A stretch of 64,000 bases of DNA, from positions 87,456,328 to 87,520,327 of the forward strand of contig JAAALK010000080.1 of the NCBI GenBank assembly GCA_019279435.1. Reading direction: 5' to 3'. A model generated the notes under the pieces. The model searched no databases, was not told the DNA's origin, and worked only from the letters and a program-made list of their open reading frames with translations. Shown here one piece after another: positions 45,313 through 57,704 of the stretch; positions within the stretch are counted from its first letter, which is position 1; every line of letters begins with the position of its first letter. The translations under genes were made by a program, and so were the position numbers. This DNA is from Zizania palustris (lineage: Eukaryota > Streptophyta > Magnoliopsida > Poales > Poaceae).

Positions 45313-48082
45313 ATGGTGAAGACCAAAGGATCCGCGCCGCCTTCGACCTTGGCTCAGCAGCAGGCAGCCGCAGCAGCAGCGGCGGCAACATTGGCGGCGG
45401 CATCTTCGAGGCAGGCGGCAATGTCCATGGCGGCAGGGGGGAGAAATCCCCAAATCCCCGATGACCAAGGTCTGTGCCCTCCATCGACTAAATATTTGGA
45501 TCAGTCCTTTGAATTGGGACCTTCAACCTGCAAAAGAGAGTCCTTGGCAATCACAGCAGGGGGTAAGATTAGCAATGGGGTAATGGTTCGGAAACCAGGC
45601 AAAGAGGCAATCCCATCACCAAGGCCCGGAGAAGTCGTAGTGTTCGAAGCTTTTTTCGAAGCAGGCTTGGGCCTCCCTGCTGTAGATTTCTTGGCCGAAG
45701 TCCTTGACTTGTTTCACGTAACCCTCCCCCAGCTGTCTCCGAATGCTGTAGCCAGACTAGCCATCTTCGAGTGGGCACTGAGAGCCGAAGGTTGTGAGGG
45801 GAGGGCTGAAATCTTCGCTGCGTTGCATAGAGCGACTTGTCAGCCGAAGACCTTCGTAGGCTCCGGAGGTGAAAAGGTGGTAGTTTCTTTTGGAAGCATT
45901 AATTTTAGGCTTCGTGATGAATATGCACTGCAATTCCCTGCCAAGGGCCATCAATGCTAGATGGTACACCGATTGGGTTCTGAGGTGGTTTTATGCTGAA
46001 GTTGGAGTGGGTAGTCCTCTGGCTGGTCCCCTCAAGGAAATCCAGTTCCGGAAGGAAGCCTTAGTGCAACCTGACGAAGGTCAACTCGAAGCTCGCCTCA
46101 ACTTGCTTCAGAAAATCAGCAAAAGGTTGAGCATGCGGGACTTAGCCGAAGAGTTCATCGGACTTCAAATTTCTCCGTTGATGGCCAACTGGCCTATCGT
46201 CTTCGAAGATGACTCGGAAGGCGGTCTTCGCAAGATAAACTATACTTCGAGCCCTGCAGGTAACTTCGAAACCAACATGCATAATACATATTTACTTCGA
46301 AGAAAGATTAACTTGAGTTATTTTTTAGCTTCTTCAGCCCCTATTACTTCAGAGCAAATTATAAGGGCTTCGGAGAAGATCTTGGGTGCTCCAACTCCGT
46401 CAGAAAAGGAATGGCGAATCAAATTAGTCGGAAGTTGGGAGCGATCTAACAGAGTATGGGGAATGCTGGAGTTAACTCCGCCCCTCTGATGGACTGGGTG
46501 CCTCAAGAGAAAGGACCCAAGAAGAGAGTAGCCGAAGCTGGAGCCTCCAGCTCCGCAAGGACTCCGACGAAGAAAGTGGCTCGGAAGCCGAAAAACCTCG
46601 CACCTTCGAGCTCAAGAGCTTCGGCTTCTAGCTCTAAAGAAGACGAAGGTATTTTACTAGTAAGATTAATTGACGAAGATGCAGCTCAACGAAGTATTCT
46701 TATTGAAACACTGCAGGTATTCCGGAGCCTCAAGCCAACATCGAAGAAGCAAGAGCTCCGGATACCCAAGGAGAACAAATCGAAGCCCCTATGGGTGTGA
46801 ATGAGGCCGAAGTGCCTGCGAACATACCGGAGTCAGGAGACAATGTTGATCAACCAATGACTTCGGTAGTTCAGGAAGACACAACTCAGGCCGGAGTTCC
46901 AGTGGATGAAGAGGGAGTCGAAGTCACTATGGCTTCGATTCTCGAAGAAGTAACGAGGGCTCTTCAGGACGATGCTCCTGAAGCCCAAGATTTAACGGCT
47001 GATTCGGATGAGGACTACACTTATGATCCTCCGATCAGCCCGGTGCTCGATATTCCAGAGAATATCGAAGGTAAATTTTGCTTAATTCTTATCAATTTTT
47101 GCAAAATTATACAATGTGTAATATTTTTGGTTTTTTTTTTTAGAGCCTCCTGTTGTCGAAGTATCCCTCGAAGATACAACTCTAAGACCTTCGACAACTT
47201 CGGGGCCACAACCGGGAGTTGCTCTACCGGGGCCTGGAAGAGGAAAAAGACACATCGAGCCCCTCCCAGCTCAAGGATCGACTTCATCTGAGTCAATGGA
47301 CGAAAGTGAATCGACTGAGGGGGGGCCATCTTCTGAAGTTCCAAGGGCCTCGGAAGAAACCTCCGGACCTTCGCTAAGCAGGGCTGACCAGAAAGCTTCG
47401 AAACTGATTCCTCTCATACTCCTTTTTTGGAGGAGAAAACGGACTTGGGACTTTGGTTAAACCTTTGGGTGCAGCCAGTCGCCAAGTCGGGAAACAGAAC
47501 TGGTAGCCCGCTTAAGTAGAGTGAAGGGTTCGGAGCTTAGCCTTGCTGTGGAAAGAGCAGCTTATCAGGTATAAAGCATCTTCGAACCAAATAATGAATA
47601 TATATGAATAATTTCTTATGCTAGTTTTTCTTTTTCTTAGCAAGCAGTCTTAGCCCGCGCTGCAGCTTTGTCGAATGAAACGAAATTGCTCAACTTCGGG
47701 AAGAGAACGAAACTCTTCAAAGAAATCTTAACTTCTCCGAAGGTCGAGTATCTCAAATGGACAATGTGATAATAGCAGAGCGAAGGGCTAGGCAAAGTTT
47801 GGAAGCTGCAAGAAAAGAGCTCGAAGCAGAAAGAGTTGTGCTTCGAGCGGAGATTGAAGACTGCGGGCGGAGGATGCTGCGAAGGACTCCGCGCTTGTAA
47901 GGCTACAAGAAGAGGCTGGCCAGCTCCGAACTCAAAAGAATTGCTTTGACTACGGAGAACGCTCGAATCTCCGGAGTTTTAGCTGAAACAACTTCGGCCA
48001 AGGATATTCTTATTGAAGAAAAGGTTAAGTCGGAGAAGGTGGCTTCGGAGGTCATTGAACAAATGTTAGGTTCTTGGAGTAC
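45313..48082 (+). pseudogene. Antisense spliced gene of E6 (Transposase_28-like), 3' part lost in the gap
   Basis: Exons are 45313-46259, 46329-47070, 47144-47568 and 47641 into the gap. Intron 1 is 69 bases, the same as in E1. Exon 1 opens MVKTKGSAPPST with an Ala-rich tract and has EVVVFEAFFEAGLGLP and ARLAIFEWALRAEGCEG. Exon 2 carries PLMDWVPQEKGPKKR and acidic repeats, exon 3 is Pro/Ser-rich, exon 4 is a coiled coil. Breaks are an extra G near 45947, a missing C near 46484, an insertion of about 100 bases near 46700 and further shifts in exon 3 and 4. It keeps a sense codon (CGC) where E1 has the TGA at 2984. Confidence 0.75.
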
Positions 48083-49082
48083 NNNNNNNNNNNNNNNNNN
48101 NNNNNNNNNNNNNNNNNNNNNNNNNNNNNNNNNNNNNNNNNNNNNNNNNNNNNNNNNNNNNNNNNNNNNNNNNNNNNNNNNNNNNNNNNNNNNNNNNNNN
48201 NNNNNNNNNNNNNNNNNNNNNNNNNNNNNNNNNNNNNNNNNNNNNNNNNNNNNNNNNNNNNNNNNNNNNNNNNNNNNNNNNNNNNNNNNNNNNNNNNNNN
48301 NNNNNNNNNNNNNNNNNNNNNNNNNNNNNNNNNNNNNNNNNNNNNNNNNNNNNNNNNNNNNNNNNNNNNNNNNNNNNNNNNNNNNNNNNNNNNNNNNNNN
48401 NNNNNNNNNNNNNNNNNNNNNNNNNNNNNNNNNNNNNNNNNNNNNNNNNNNNNNNNNNNNNNNNNNNNNNNNNNNNNNNNNNNNNNNNNNNNNNNNNNNN
48501 NNNNNNNNNNNNNNNNNNNNNNNNNNNNNNNNNNNNNNNNNNNNNNNNNNNNNNNNNNNNNNNNNNNNNNNNNNNNNNNNNNNNNNNNNNNNNNNNNNNN
48601 NNNNNNNNNNNNNNNNNNNNNNNNNNNNNNNNNNNNNNNNNNNNNNNNNNNNNNNNNNNNNNNNNNNNNNNNNNNNNNNNNNNNNNNNNNNNNNNNNNNN
48701 NNNNNNNNNNNNNNNNNNNNNNNNNNNNNNNNNNNNNNNNNNNNNNNNNNNNNNNNNNNNNNNNNNNNNNNNNNNNNNNNNNNNNNNNNNNNNNNNNNNN
48801 NNNNNNNNNNNNNNNNNNNNNNNNNNNNNNNNNNNNNNNNNNNNNNNNNNNNNNNNNNNNNNNNNNNNNNNNNNNNNNNNNNNNNNNNNNNNNNNNNNNN
48901 NNNNNNNNNNNNNNNNNNNNNNNNNNNNNNNNNNNNNNNNNNNNNNNNNNNNNNNNNNNNNNNNNNNNNNNNNNNNNNNNNNNNNNNNNNNNNNNNNNNN
49001 NNNNNNNNNNNNNNNNNNNNNNNNNNNNNNNNNNNNNNNNNNNNNNNNNNNNNNNNNNNNNNNNNNNNNNNNNNNNNNNNNN
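48083..49082. other. Assembly gap of exactly 1000 N
   Basis: Placeholder run of N. It interrupts exon 4 of the E6 gene on the left and the 3' LTR of the second E3 copy on the right. Translations that cross it are not real. Confidence 1.
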
Positions 49083-51129
49083 TTTTTTCTCTTCCTGAGC
49101 ACCACGCCGTCCGATGTGATGCTGGCCAACGGGATGGCCGTGGGCCCACAAGGATTTTCTTCACGTCGAGCGCCGTTGCCGGTGCAGCCAGATGCGCCTG
49201 CTGCTTTGCCACCGTGCGCGCTGCAAGGCTGGCGCCGCGCGGACTCCGCTCCCAGCCGCGCAGTAAAAGATGTAAAATAAACTGACTCTAAAATAAATTC
49301 CGAAAATTACTAAATATTCTTAGAAAAATTAACTGACTCGAATAAAATATTCTAAACATAAAAACTAATTATTAATATCCTAAAAACGAATTAATGATAG
49401 ATTGTCAGTTTACGCCGAAACTGACAAAGCGTCCGCCGTCTTCGCACCGGGTACCCGGATTGGGCCGACCCAACCCGCAGCTCCCTCAGCCCGGCAATCG
49501 CTCGCCGCCCGTGTACCTGAGTCAAACCCAGTCAACAGACCAGTGGATCATCTGCCGCTCCTAGCCATGTACCCGGATTGGGCCAGCCCGACTCCGCAGC
49601 TCCTCTGCCCGGCCGTCGCTCACTGCCGTGTACCTGAGTCACATGCGCCTCAGACTCGGCAGGTCTTCATCTCTCCATTCCTTTGACTTCCGTTGACAAT
49701 CACACTCATCATCTGGAATATCAAAACCATATTCTTCAACATGGTTTCTCAATCCCCCTTGATGAGTGCATTGTCAACACCCTTTTCATCTCATCTCCAG
49801 AACCTGCAAAAACATGTGGAAACAGAAAAACAAAGACAAAAGAAAATAGAAGAAAGAAAAGTAAAAGTTTAACCCTAATGACCAAAAGCCAATAAAAGCA
49901 TGAAAATGGTCATTATAGGTAACCAAAATTAAAACCTCAAAAACAAGTGCAAATCTCAGAATTACCAACAAGAATAAGCTCCCCCTGAAATAAATCCTAG
50001 AGAAAGCTAAAAAACTCCAAAATTTCTCCTCTGTTGACAATTGGACTCATCAAGTGAGACTAAATGCACTCTAAAGAGACATAAACACAAACTCCCCTGA
50101 AATGCAGCTCCCCCTAAAAATATGCTATGAATGCAGATGGGGTGCAGGTGGAGTGTGAAAAGCATGCTTCTTAGATATGATTAACTGCAATAACAACATC
50201 TAACAGGTATAGCAAAAGATACTGTCGAAGATACATGACATGATCAGTGCAATAGATGATATCTTAAGAAAATCATTAGCACGCATTTTTCGAATTTTGC
50301 AAAACAAAAACATCACCACATTTTCTAGTTAACAAGCAAAGTAAAGCATGATATGCAAAAGCTAACTGATATCTACCAAGATAAGCATTGTCCAAAACAA
50401 AGTGCTTAAGCAAACCTGTCATCTTTTTAAATTTTTCAGACTTTTTTTTATTTTTCATTTCTGCCAGGGGTTATTTGCATGTCAAACCTTATGCTAACCG
50501 ACCAAGTCTCCTAGGCCAGAACTGGACCATCAGAAGCTTAAGACATTGGTCTTGGCATACATTACACCGTCCTAGTTCATACCAAAGTGCTATGGTAAGC
50601 AGTCCAGAACAATGCAATGCGACAAAGCAAACCCACCTGGATCTTTTCTAATAATCATAAAAATGCGTAAATTTTCCATTTTTCTGAATTTTTATCAATT
50701 TTTAAAGCACATTTTGCATATTTAAAGCATAAAATGTCCAAGTTGCATATCTGCATCTAAGTAAGGATCTAGCTACAAGGCATGTAAAAGATAGCGAAAG
50801 CATTCAGCCTACACATGCTAGTTACCAGAAGCAATGGTGATCATTTTCAATTTTAAAGCAAAAAGCCATGCATATGACAAATATCAGATATATCATGTGA
50901 ACTGAAACAGAACATGATCATCGACAAGTAATCGAAAACATATACTAGCTAGAGAAAGTAAAGCAGATTAATCATATAACAGAAGCAAGCTCAAAATGTG
51001 ATTAATGATTATGCATGATATGAACGCACAAAAAAAAAACTCAATAAAAATAAGAAGAAAGAAAAACTGATACCAATAAAAAGCTGACTCAAAATATCCT
51101 AAAAAGATACACAGCTCCCAAAAACACGA

Positions 51130-53848
51130 TCAATAATCATGAGTGGGACCAAACGGTCCAATGCCAGGTTTAGTAAAAGTGTTGAACCAGTGTCGAGCCA
51201 TCTGCGCGTATGTAGGAAAACAAAAGGAATCATATGAGTCTGGACTGAAGTGCGGATCAAAGCGCGGTCCTCTGTTCTTCCTAAAATCACGGCCACGAGG
51301 TCCAAAGTCGTATCCATAACGATCTGGAACTCTGCCGGAACGAAAACCACCCTCCGGAGCACGATCATAAAAACCATCTCCTCTACCACCACCTACACGA
51401 CGTGGCCTGGCCTCTAGCCTCTCTACGTCGGGAACTCTCTGTCTACCACTCTACTGATAGAACTGCTCCTGCCCACCTCGAGCTCTCTCGGCTCGCTCAA
51501 CCCGCTTCCTCCTGAAGCAAAACTCCTCAAGATGCCGTCTCTCTGGCAGAACTCACAGTGATAGGCAGGCTTCTTAGGATGTGGTTGAGGCTTGGGATTC
51601 TTAGGCTTGGTGGTGTTTGGTGTATCATCTTTGGTGTGAGAGGGTCCAGGTAAGAATCAAGAGAAGTATGGAGAGATTTAGGCTTTGGAACCCATATTTG
51701 CTTCTTAGGTGGAGCTTTAGGTTGTTCTTGGAACACTCCATCCTTGGGCTGACTATCCTTAAAGGACTCAGTAGAGTGAGTCTTGGGATATCTCTGTTCG
51801 GGAGTCATCTTACTCCACTCCACTGCTGGCTAATGGCGCTCTCAAAATCAGCCTTGGTATAGGTGTAACCTACCCCAAACCCATCATGTCTCTTGAACTG
51901 CTGGATCATCATGCTGAGTTGTGGCTCTTTAGCACTGATCCAACTCAGGATTGAACGGAGGTAAAAGTTCTCGTTCTGAACATCAGCTAGCTCCTCTCTC
52001 AAAGAAGCTAACACCTCCACCTGAGACAAGCAGATCTCACACTCTTTATCAACTTCGACAGACTTCTTAGCTTTTAGCTTAATCAACTCCATTCTAATGG
52101 ATAAGCAGTTCTCACAAACAGTGGATGGAATCGACAAGGTCTCAAGCTCTAGCTTAGTCTGCTCCAACTCAGCTCTCACTCCAGCTAACTCGCTCAACTC
52201 ATCACTATTGGCTCTCATCTCGGCTATACTAGCTAAATGGGATGGGTAGTCTACACAAGGTGCGACAACAGTGGCATGAGCATCTTTTAGCTCCTGCTGA
52301 GCGCTTTCAAGCTCAGTGGCCAATGCGTCTCTCTCATCTACTCTCTCTATATACCTGGACTTAAGAGTCGTCAGGTCACAAAAACACCTCATAGTTAGGG
52401 CACTCACCACTATCACCCAAGCAAGGGGAAGAAGACAGACTCTCAATCTTGCCATTTGCCGTGGCAAGCTCACTCTCAAGCTCATCTATCCTCTTCTTAG
52501 CCCTCTAAGCAGTTTCTCCTATACTTCAACTCCTGACTGTTCTGTTCTAGTAAATAATAACTTCTTGTTCATAGGAAGATGCATTCTCATCGTCGTCGTC
52601 GTCGGAGTCATCGGAGGAGTCCTTTCTTTCTTCTCCCCAAGAGCCATTGAGCAGAAACTCTTGTGGGGTCTTCGGCTGTGACGTGAGCGACTTCGGCTTG
52701 TCCCGAAGCCCATGAAACAGAGGCCCGCCGGATTGTCCCTGTCCTTCCCCTTCCTGATCATGATATCTTCATCACTTGAACTTGAAGACGATGAGGAAGA
52801 CGAGGATCTCTTGGAATATCTTTTCTCCATCTCGGCGAAGAAGGTCTCGTCTCGCTTCTTGTTCTCACGCCTGTAATCCTTTAGAGCCTTTCGAAAAAAT
52901 CTTGTCTTGGGCTTGCCTTTGTGGAATTGTCATTCTTGCCGGAGTTGTAGGAGTTGCCGCCAGTGCCCTTCTTGTAATTCTTCTGCTTGGGGCAGTCGGC
53001 GATGAAATGACCTGGGTCACCACACTCAAAGCATCCAGATTTTGTGCCGTGTCTCTTAAACATTCTCTTATCATAGACAGCACCCGGTTGTTAAACAAGC
53101 ACAAATCATCATCTCCTAGAGTATCAAGTTGTTCCTCAGAGATAGACATCAAGGAAAAAGCAGTACAACTCATGGCATTAGGATCAGCAGACGGTGTCAC
53201 AAGTGCCAGAGTCTTAGAGCCAGAATCAGTGAGATTTGATCTCAACTGAATATCGACCTCTGAGGCCTTGAGCTTACTAAAAAGCTCTGCGATGGTCAAG
53301 GTATCATATGATGTGCTCTCAACAATAGAAGAAACCTTGATCTCCCAGATCTTAGGATCCAAAGTATGGAGTACCTTAAGCCTGTTCATGATCTGAGACC
53401 AGCTGATCACCCTCGGCCTTGTTAACACGAAGCTTGTTAATGATCGCTTGAAAACGACCAAACAAAGCCTCTACACTCTCATCCGGCTTCTGTGAGAAAT
53501 TTTCATACTCACGCCAGTAGGTGTTATATAACCTAGCCTTAACCTGAGCTGTCCCCTCATGGTGTGCCTGGAGGGTAGCCCAGATCTCTCTAGCAGTGGT
53601 GAGATGGCTAACACGCTCGAACTCACTAGGACCTAGACCAGAAAAAAATGTTCACTGCATTACTATTATTTTGATGCTGAGTAATCACATTTTCAGCAGT
53701 ATCCGCAGCAATAGTCGTTATAGTGAAATTAGGATGCACACAAATCCCATATGTCTGAACTCTGGCTCATAAGGTATGCTCGCATGCGAGTCTTCCAATA
53801 AGTGTAGCCAAAAGCCTCTAGAGATGGGATTTTACCAGAAGACGTCAT
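51130..53848 (-). pseudogene. gag: E3 second copy gag, broken
   Basis: Same arrangement as 18655-21403: N-terminal core, CCHC knuckle CFECGDPGHFIADC (near 53020), Ser/Asp stretch, coiled coil, Arg/Gly-rich end. It keeps a Lys codon (near 53270) where the first copy has TAG, but has many extra one-base losses, for example near 52505, 52555 and 52625. Confidence 0.75.
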
Positions 53849-53912
53849 GGTCACTACTAGGTTTTGAATCGGTTAAGATATTAGAAAAACCTAACCTCGC
53901 TCTGATACCACT

Positions 53913-55560
53913 TGTAGGACCGAAAGTAGCGACCAGGGGGGTGAATGGGCGCTATAAATTCTTGCTAAACTATTTTAATCCAACACCCAAACGAAACTTA
54001 ACTAGACAAATAATATTAGCAAAGCAAATTTCTGCAGTTAAAATTGTCTGGTATAAAAACTGACTGGTGTCCTCAATAAAATGATATTCAAGAGAACTAA
54101 ATAGAACTACTGCAATAATAATAAAAACACCTAGATATCACGAAATATGTATATTATATCTTGAAATAAAATACTATTAAGTGATAAACATGGATCATTC
54201 AAAAATTAATTCAGTAATAAACCTAAAAATAATTGCACGTAAAAACTAGGACAAAATATTACTGTGGCTATTAATAAGTTTTTTTACGAGCAGAATATTA
54301 GAATAAAAAATATGCGAGTACTAAAATACTTAGGCAGTTTAAATTACCACGAAATTTCTAATCAAATTTTCACTATTATTAATAGATGATTATCTCTAAA
54401 AAACAATCTACTAACAAATAGGGGATTAAAAAAACTAACATGCATCGTCATCCGATCGCCGCGCGGCGGTGCAAAAACTCTAGCCAAAAAACACAAAATG
54501 CCTGCAGCTTTGTTGGCCATGAGCACCTGCAAGCAGCCGTGGGGGCCACTGCCGCACTTCGCCGGCGTCAGCGCCAAAAAAAAAAGTCTCGTCCGCTTGT
54601 GCTCTGAAAAACATGCAAAGCAAAGAAGACAACATGTGCATTCACAGAAGATCCAGCATGCAAAAAAACATTGTCGTGATGCAATTGCTCGTGGGCCCGC
54701 ATGAAAGGCAAAAAACCAATTTTTTCTCTTCCTGAGCACCACGCCGTCCGATGTGATGCTGGCCAACGGGATGGCCGTGGGCCCACAAGGATTTTCTTCA
54801 CGCCGAGCGCCGTTGCCGGTGCAGCCAGATGCGCCTGCTGCTTTCGCCACCGTGCGCTGCAAGGCTGCGCCGCGCGCACTCCGCATCCCAGCAGCGCAGT
54901 AAAAGATGAATAGCAATAGACGAAAATTAATTGACGGCGAAAAAGCTTTCGGTGAAACTCAAGGAAAGGATGGACTGTAGATTGATCTACGGGAAAAACT
55001 AGTCATCTTATCCCCAAGGGGATAGGGGCCTATTTATAGGCAAATCCTAAGACATGAAAAGACTACTTTACCCTCGGGTAAAATAAACTGACTCTAAAAT
55101 AAATTCCGAAAATTACTAAAATATTCTTAGAAAATTAACTGACTCGAATAAAATATTCTAAACATAAAAACTAATATTATATCCTAAAAACGAATTAATT
55201 GATAGATGGTTGTTTTACGCCGAAACTGACAAAGCGTCCGCCGTCTTCGCACCGGGTACCCGGATTGGGCCGACCCGACCCCCGAGCTCCCTCAGCCCGG
55301 CAATCGCTCGCCGCCCGTGGGTACCTGAGTCAAAACCCAGTCAACAGACCAGTGGATCATCGGCCGCTCCTAAGCCATGTACCCGGATTGGGCTAGCCCG
55401 ACTCGCAGCTCCTCTGCCCGGCCGTCGCTCACCTGCCCGTGTACCTGAGTCACATGCGCCTCAGACTCGGCAGGTCTTCATCTCTCCATTCCTTGACTTC
55501 CGTGGACAATCCTCATCAATCTGGAATATCAAAAACAATATTCTTCAACATGGTTTCTTA
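53913..55560 (-). repeat. E3 second copy 5' LTR
   Basis: 1648 bp, homologous to 21473-23132. The primer site TGGTATCAGAGC lies just inside at about 53899-53910. Confidence 0.9.
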
Positions 55561-56063
55561 GATGTCAAATGCGAAAGCCTAAGTTCTGTCTCACCCGTGT
55601 AGAAATAATCATGGAATTTCCGTTCTAAATCGTCCCATGTTGGATGGAGTTCGGCGGGAGCACCGCAAAACCAAGTGAAAGCGGGTCCGCTAACTTCTCC
55701 ACACTGCGCCCAAAAATTGACTACTGTGCTCTAGTGTAGTTTTGCTACCCCTCGCCATCGAACTTAGTGAATTCAGGGATTCTATAGCTGCGGGGGTAGG
55801 GTACTGTATCAAGATGGTCAGGATATGGCTTACGGTATATCCTAACCCGTCCCTTGGGCACGAAGTCTGCACACTCTCTAAACAGTGCGCGGAACCCGCT
55901 CTTCTATGTCATCTTGGTATGTTGCTTGTGCGCGTCCTCTCATGCAGGGCGCGACACACGGTGGGATATTCCGGCGTGTCGGCCATGGGCCTCTTCCCTA
56001 CGTGCTATTTGTATGACATGCTCGTGTCCAGCTGTTCTGCGTCGTGTGTGCCGGCATCACGGG
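55561..56063 (-). pseudogene. gag: E2 gag scrap, second copy
   Basis: Matches 23133-23675 but lacks about 55 bp near 55684 and has several one-base changes. The start of the E5 LTR follows at 56064 (one G short). Confidence 0.8.
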
Positions 56064-56129
56064 TGTAGACCGAAAGTAGCGACAAGAGGGGGCTGAATGG
56101 GCGCCTAAAATTTCTTTCGAACCTATGGC
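56064..56129 (-). repeat. Start of E5 LTR, second copy
   Basis: Corresponds to 23676-23742 and ends in the target copy ATGGC (56125-56129). Confidence 0.85.
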
Positions 56130-57266
56130 TATTGTAGCAATTGTGTTAGCTACAGCACAGGTTTTGTATGTGGTATATGATAGGTAGAACTGACCTCGAT
56201 GGGTTCTCTCAGAGGGGGAAAGGGTTTATACTGGTTCGGTCCTCCCTTAGGGGATAATAGCCCTACATCCAGTTTGCGGTGGATTGGCATGGAGGGCCTC
56301 GGTGTGGAGAAAATAACCCAGGGTCTCATGGCTCCCTGGAGCGTGTGTCCCTGTTACAAGGGCTTGGCCGTGGGCTTTTATAGGCATGCAGGACAACGGA
56401 AAAGACCAGGATGCCCCCTATGAGCCCTAGGCTCATAGGGGCAAGAGAGGGGAAAAGGAGCTAGCTACGGTACAAAAGTGCTTTACAGCCTTATAGACGT
56501 GTCAGGGTGACGTCACATCTTGACCAGCTAGACGACAACTATGGGCAGAGGGGGCCCCTGGTACGACTTCTGTACTGTAGCGGGGCGTAAATATCTTCTG
56601 GGTTCGGAGCTGGGGCCTCCGAACTGGGGCTCCAAACCAGGGCTCCGAACTGGGGCCTCCGAACTGGGGCCTCCGAACTGGGGGCTCCGACCTAGGGCCT
56701 CCGAACGGGGGCCTCCGACCTGGGGCCTCCGAACGGGGGGCCTACGAGTTGGGGGCCTCCGAACTGAGCCCTCCGAACCAGGGCCTCCGAACTGGGGCCT
56801 CCGAACTGGGCCCTCCGAACCGGCCCTCCGAACCGGGGCCTCCGAACCGGGGCCTCCGAATCGGGGCCTCTGACCTGGGGCCTCCGAATCAGGGCCTCCC
56901 AACGGAGAGGGTCGGAGACTAGCTCTGAGGAGATCTGAAGGGAGCCCGAGGGCTAACTCCGGACAGGGCTCGAAGGCTAACTCCGAAGAAGGCCCGGAGG
57001 CTGGGTTCGAAGTTAGCCTGAGACTTAGCTTCTGGTGGTCTTTAGGGGATCTCGAGGTCTTAGCTTCGGAGGGCTCCAAAGGATCGCTCTAGAGGGATTC
57101 GACGGGCCTCTGGGGCTTCGGCCCTGCAAGCTCCGGCATAAACCCTGAGAGTTGGGAACAGTTCTTTGGGAGGAAATAGGCTTCGACAGTGTTGGGCTCT
57201 GGGCCGAAGGCTGTCGCGGGCTGACGTCATTTGGCCCCTGTACAGGGGAAATATATTCCCCCAATA
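56130..57266 (-). repeat. E4 second copy 3' LTR
   Basis: 1137 bp; its G-rich minisatellite (about 56605-56900) has fewer units than the first copy. A minus-strand TATAAAAG box lies near 56375. Confidence 0.85.
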
Positions 57267-57704
57267 GTAACCCTCGCCGTGCAGGCCTTCAGGACGAAGG
57301 GGTGCGCGCGCCCTTTGGACAAATGACCTGAAAATTACAACTTCGGATAAAACATGCCTTCGGAGCTTGGACCGAGGCGACTTCGAAACCTGCAGGTAAT
57401 AAATGCCTGCGCCAGCTATCAGAACGACCTCGGGAAGCCCAAACGGCTCCGCAACGGTTAGAAAAATTACCGTTACCCTGCGCTGGGCCGCTTCGCTTCG
57501 CTGAAGGCCCACGGAATAGTGGGTTCGGCCCACGACCGTCGGAATTCTTGCCACCTATAAATACGGGTTTACCGCGTGTGGCTTCGGCACGCTCTCATTT
57601 GCTTCCTTCTCATTGCCTTACAACCTTCGCTCTCTTCTCCTCTTTGGCTTCGCGCTGAGTGCCCTTCGCTAGCTTCTAGCCCCTCACGCCGAAGTCCCAC
57701 CAAA

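Larger units (their letters stand above)
44345..48082 (-). mobile_element. E6: Tat-type element related to E1, cut by the assembly gap
   Basis: LTR at 44345-44840, promoter and antisense gene from 45055, in the same order as the left part of E1, so the element strand is minus and its gag-pol should lie in or beyond the gap. It enters the E7 fragment after AAACC (44340-44344), the likely target copy. The sequence is clearly diverged from E1, so it is a separate subfamily. Confidence 0.85.
49083..55560 (-). mobile_element. E3 second copy
   Basis: 3' LTR partial at 49083-49751 (also lacking the promoter block, junction near 49271), 3' non-coding region 49752-51129, gag 51130-53848, 5' LTR 53913-55560 with the TATA box near 55032. 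The outer end is again TTCTTA followed by GATGT (55561-55565). Confidence 0.9.

Noticed and set aside
47903..49285. Long ORFs of about 360-440 codons across 47903-49285
   Set aside because: They consist mainly of unknown residues translated from the 1000-N gap.
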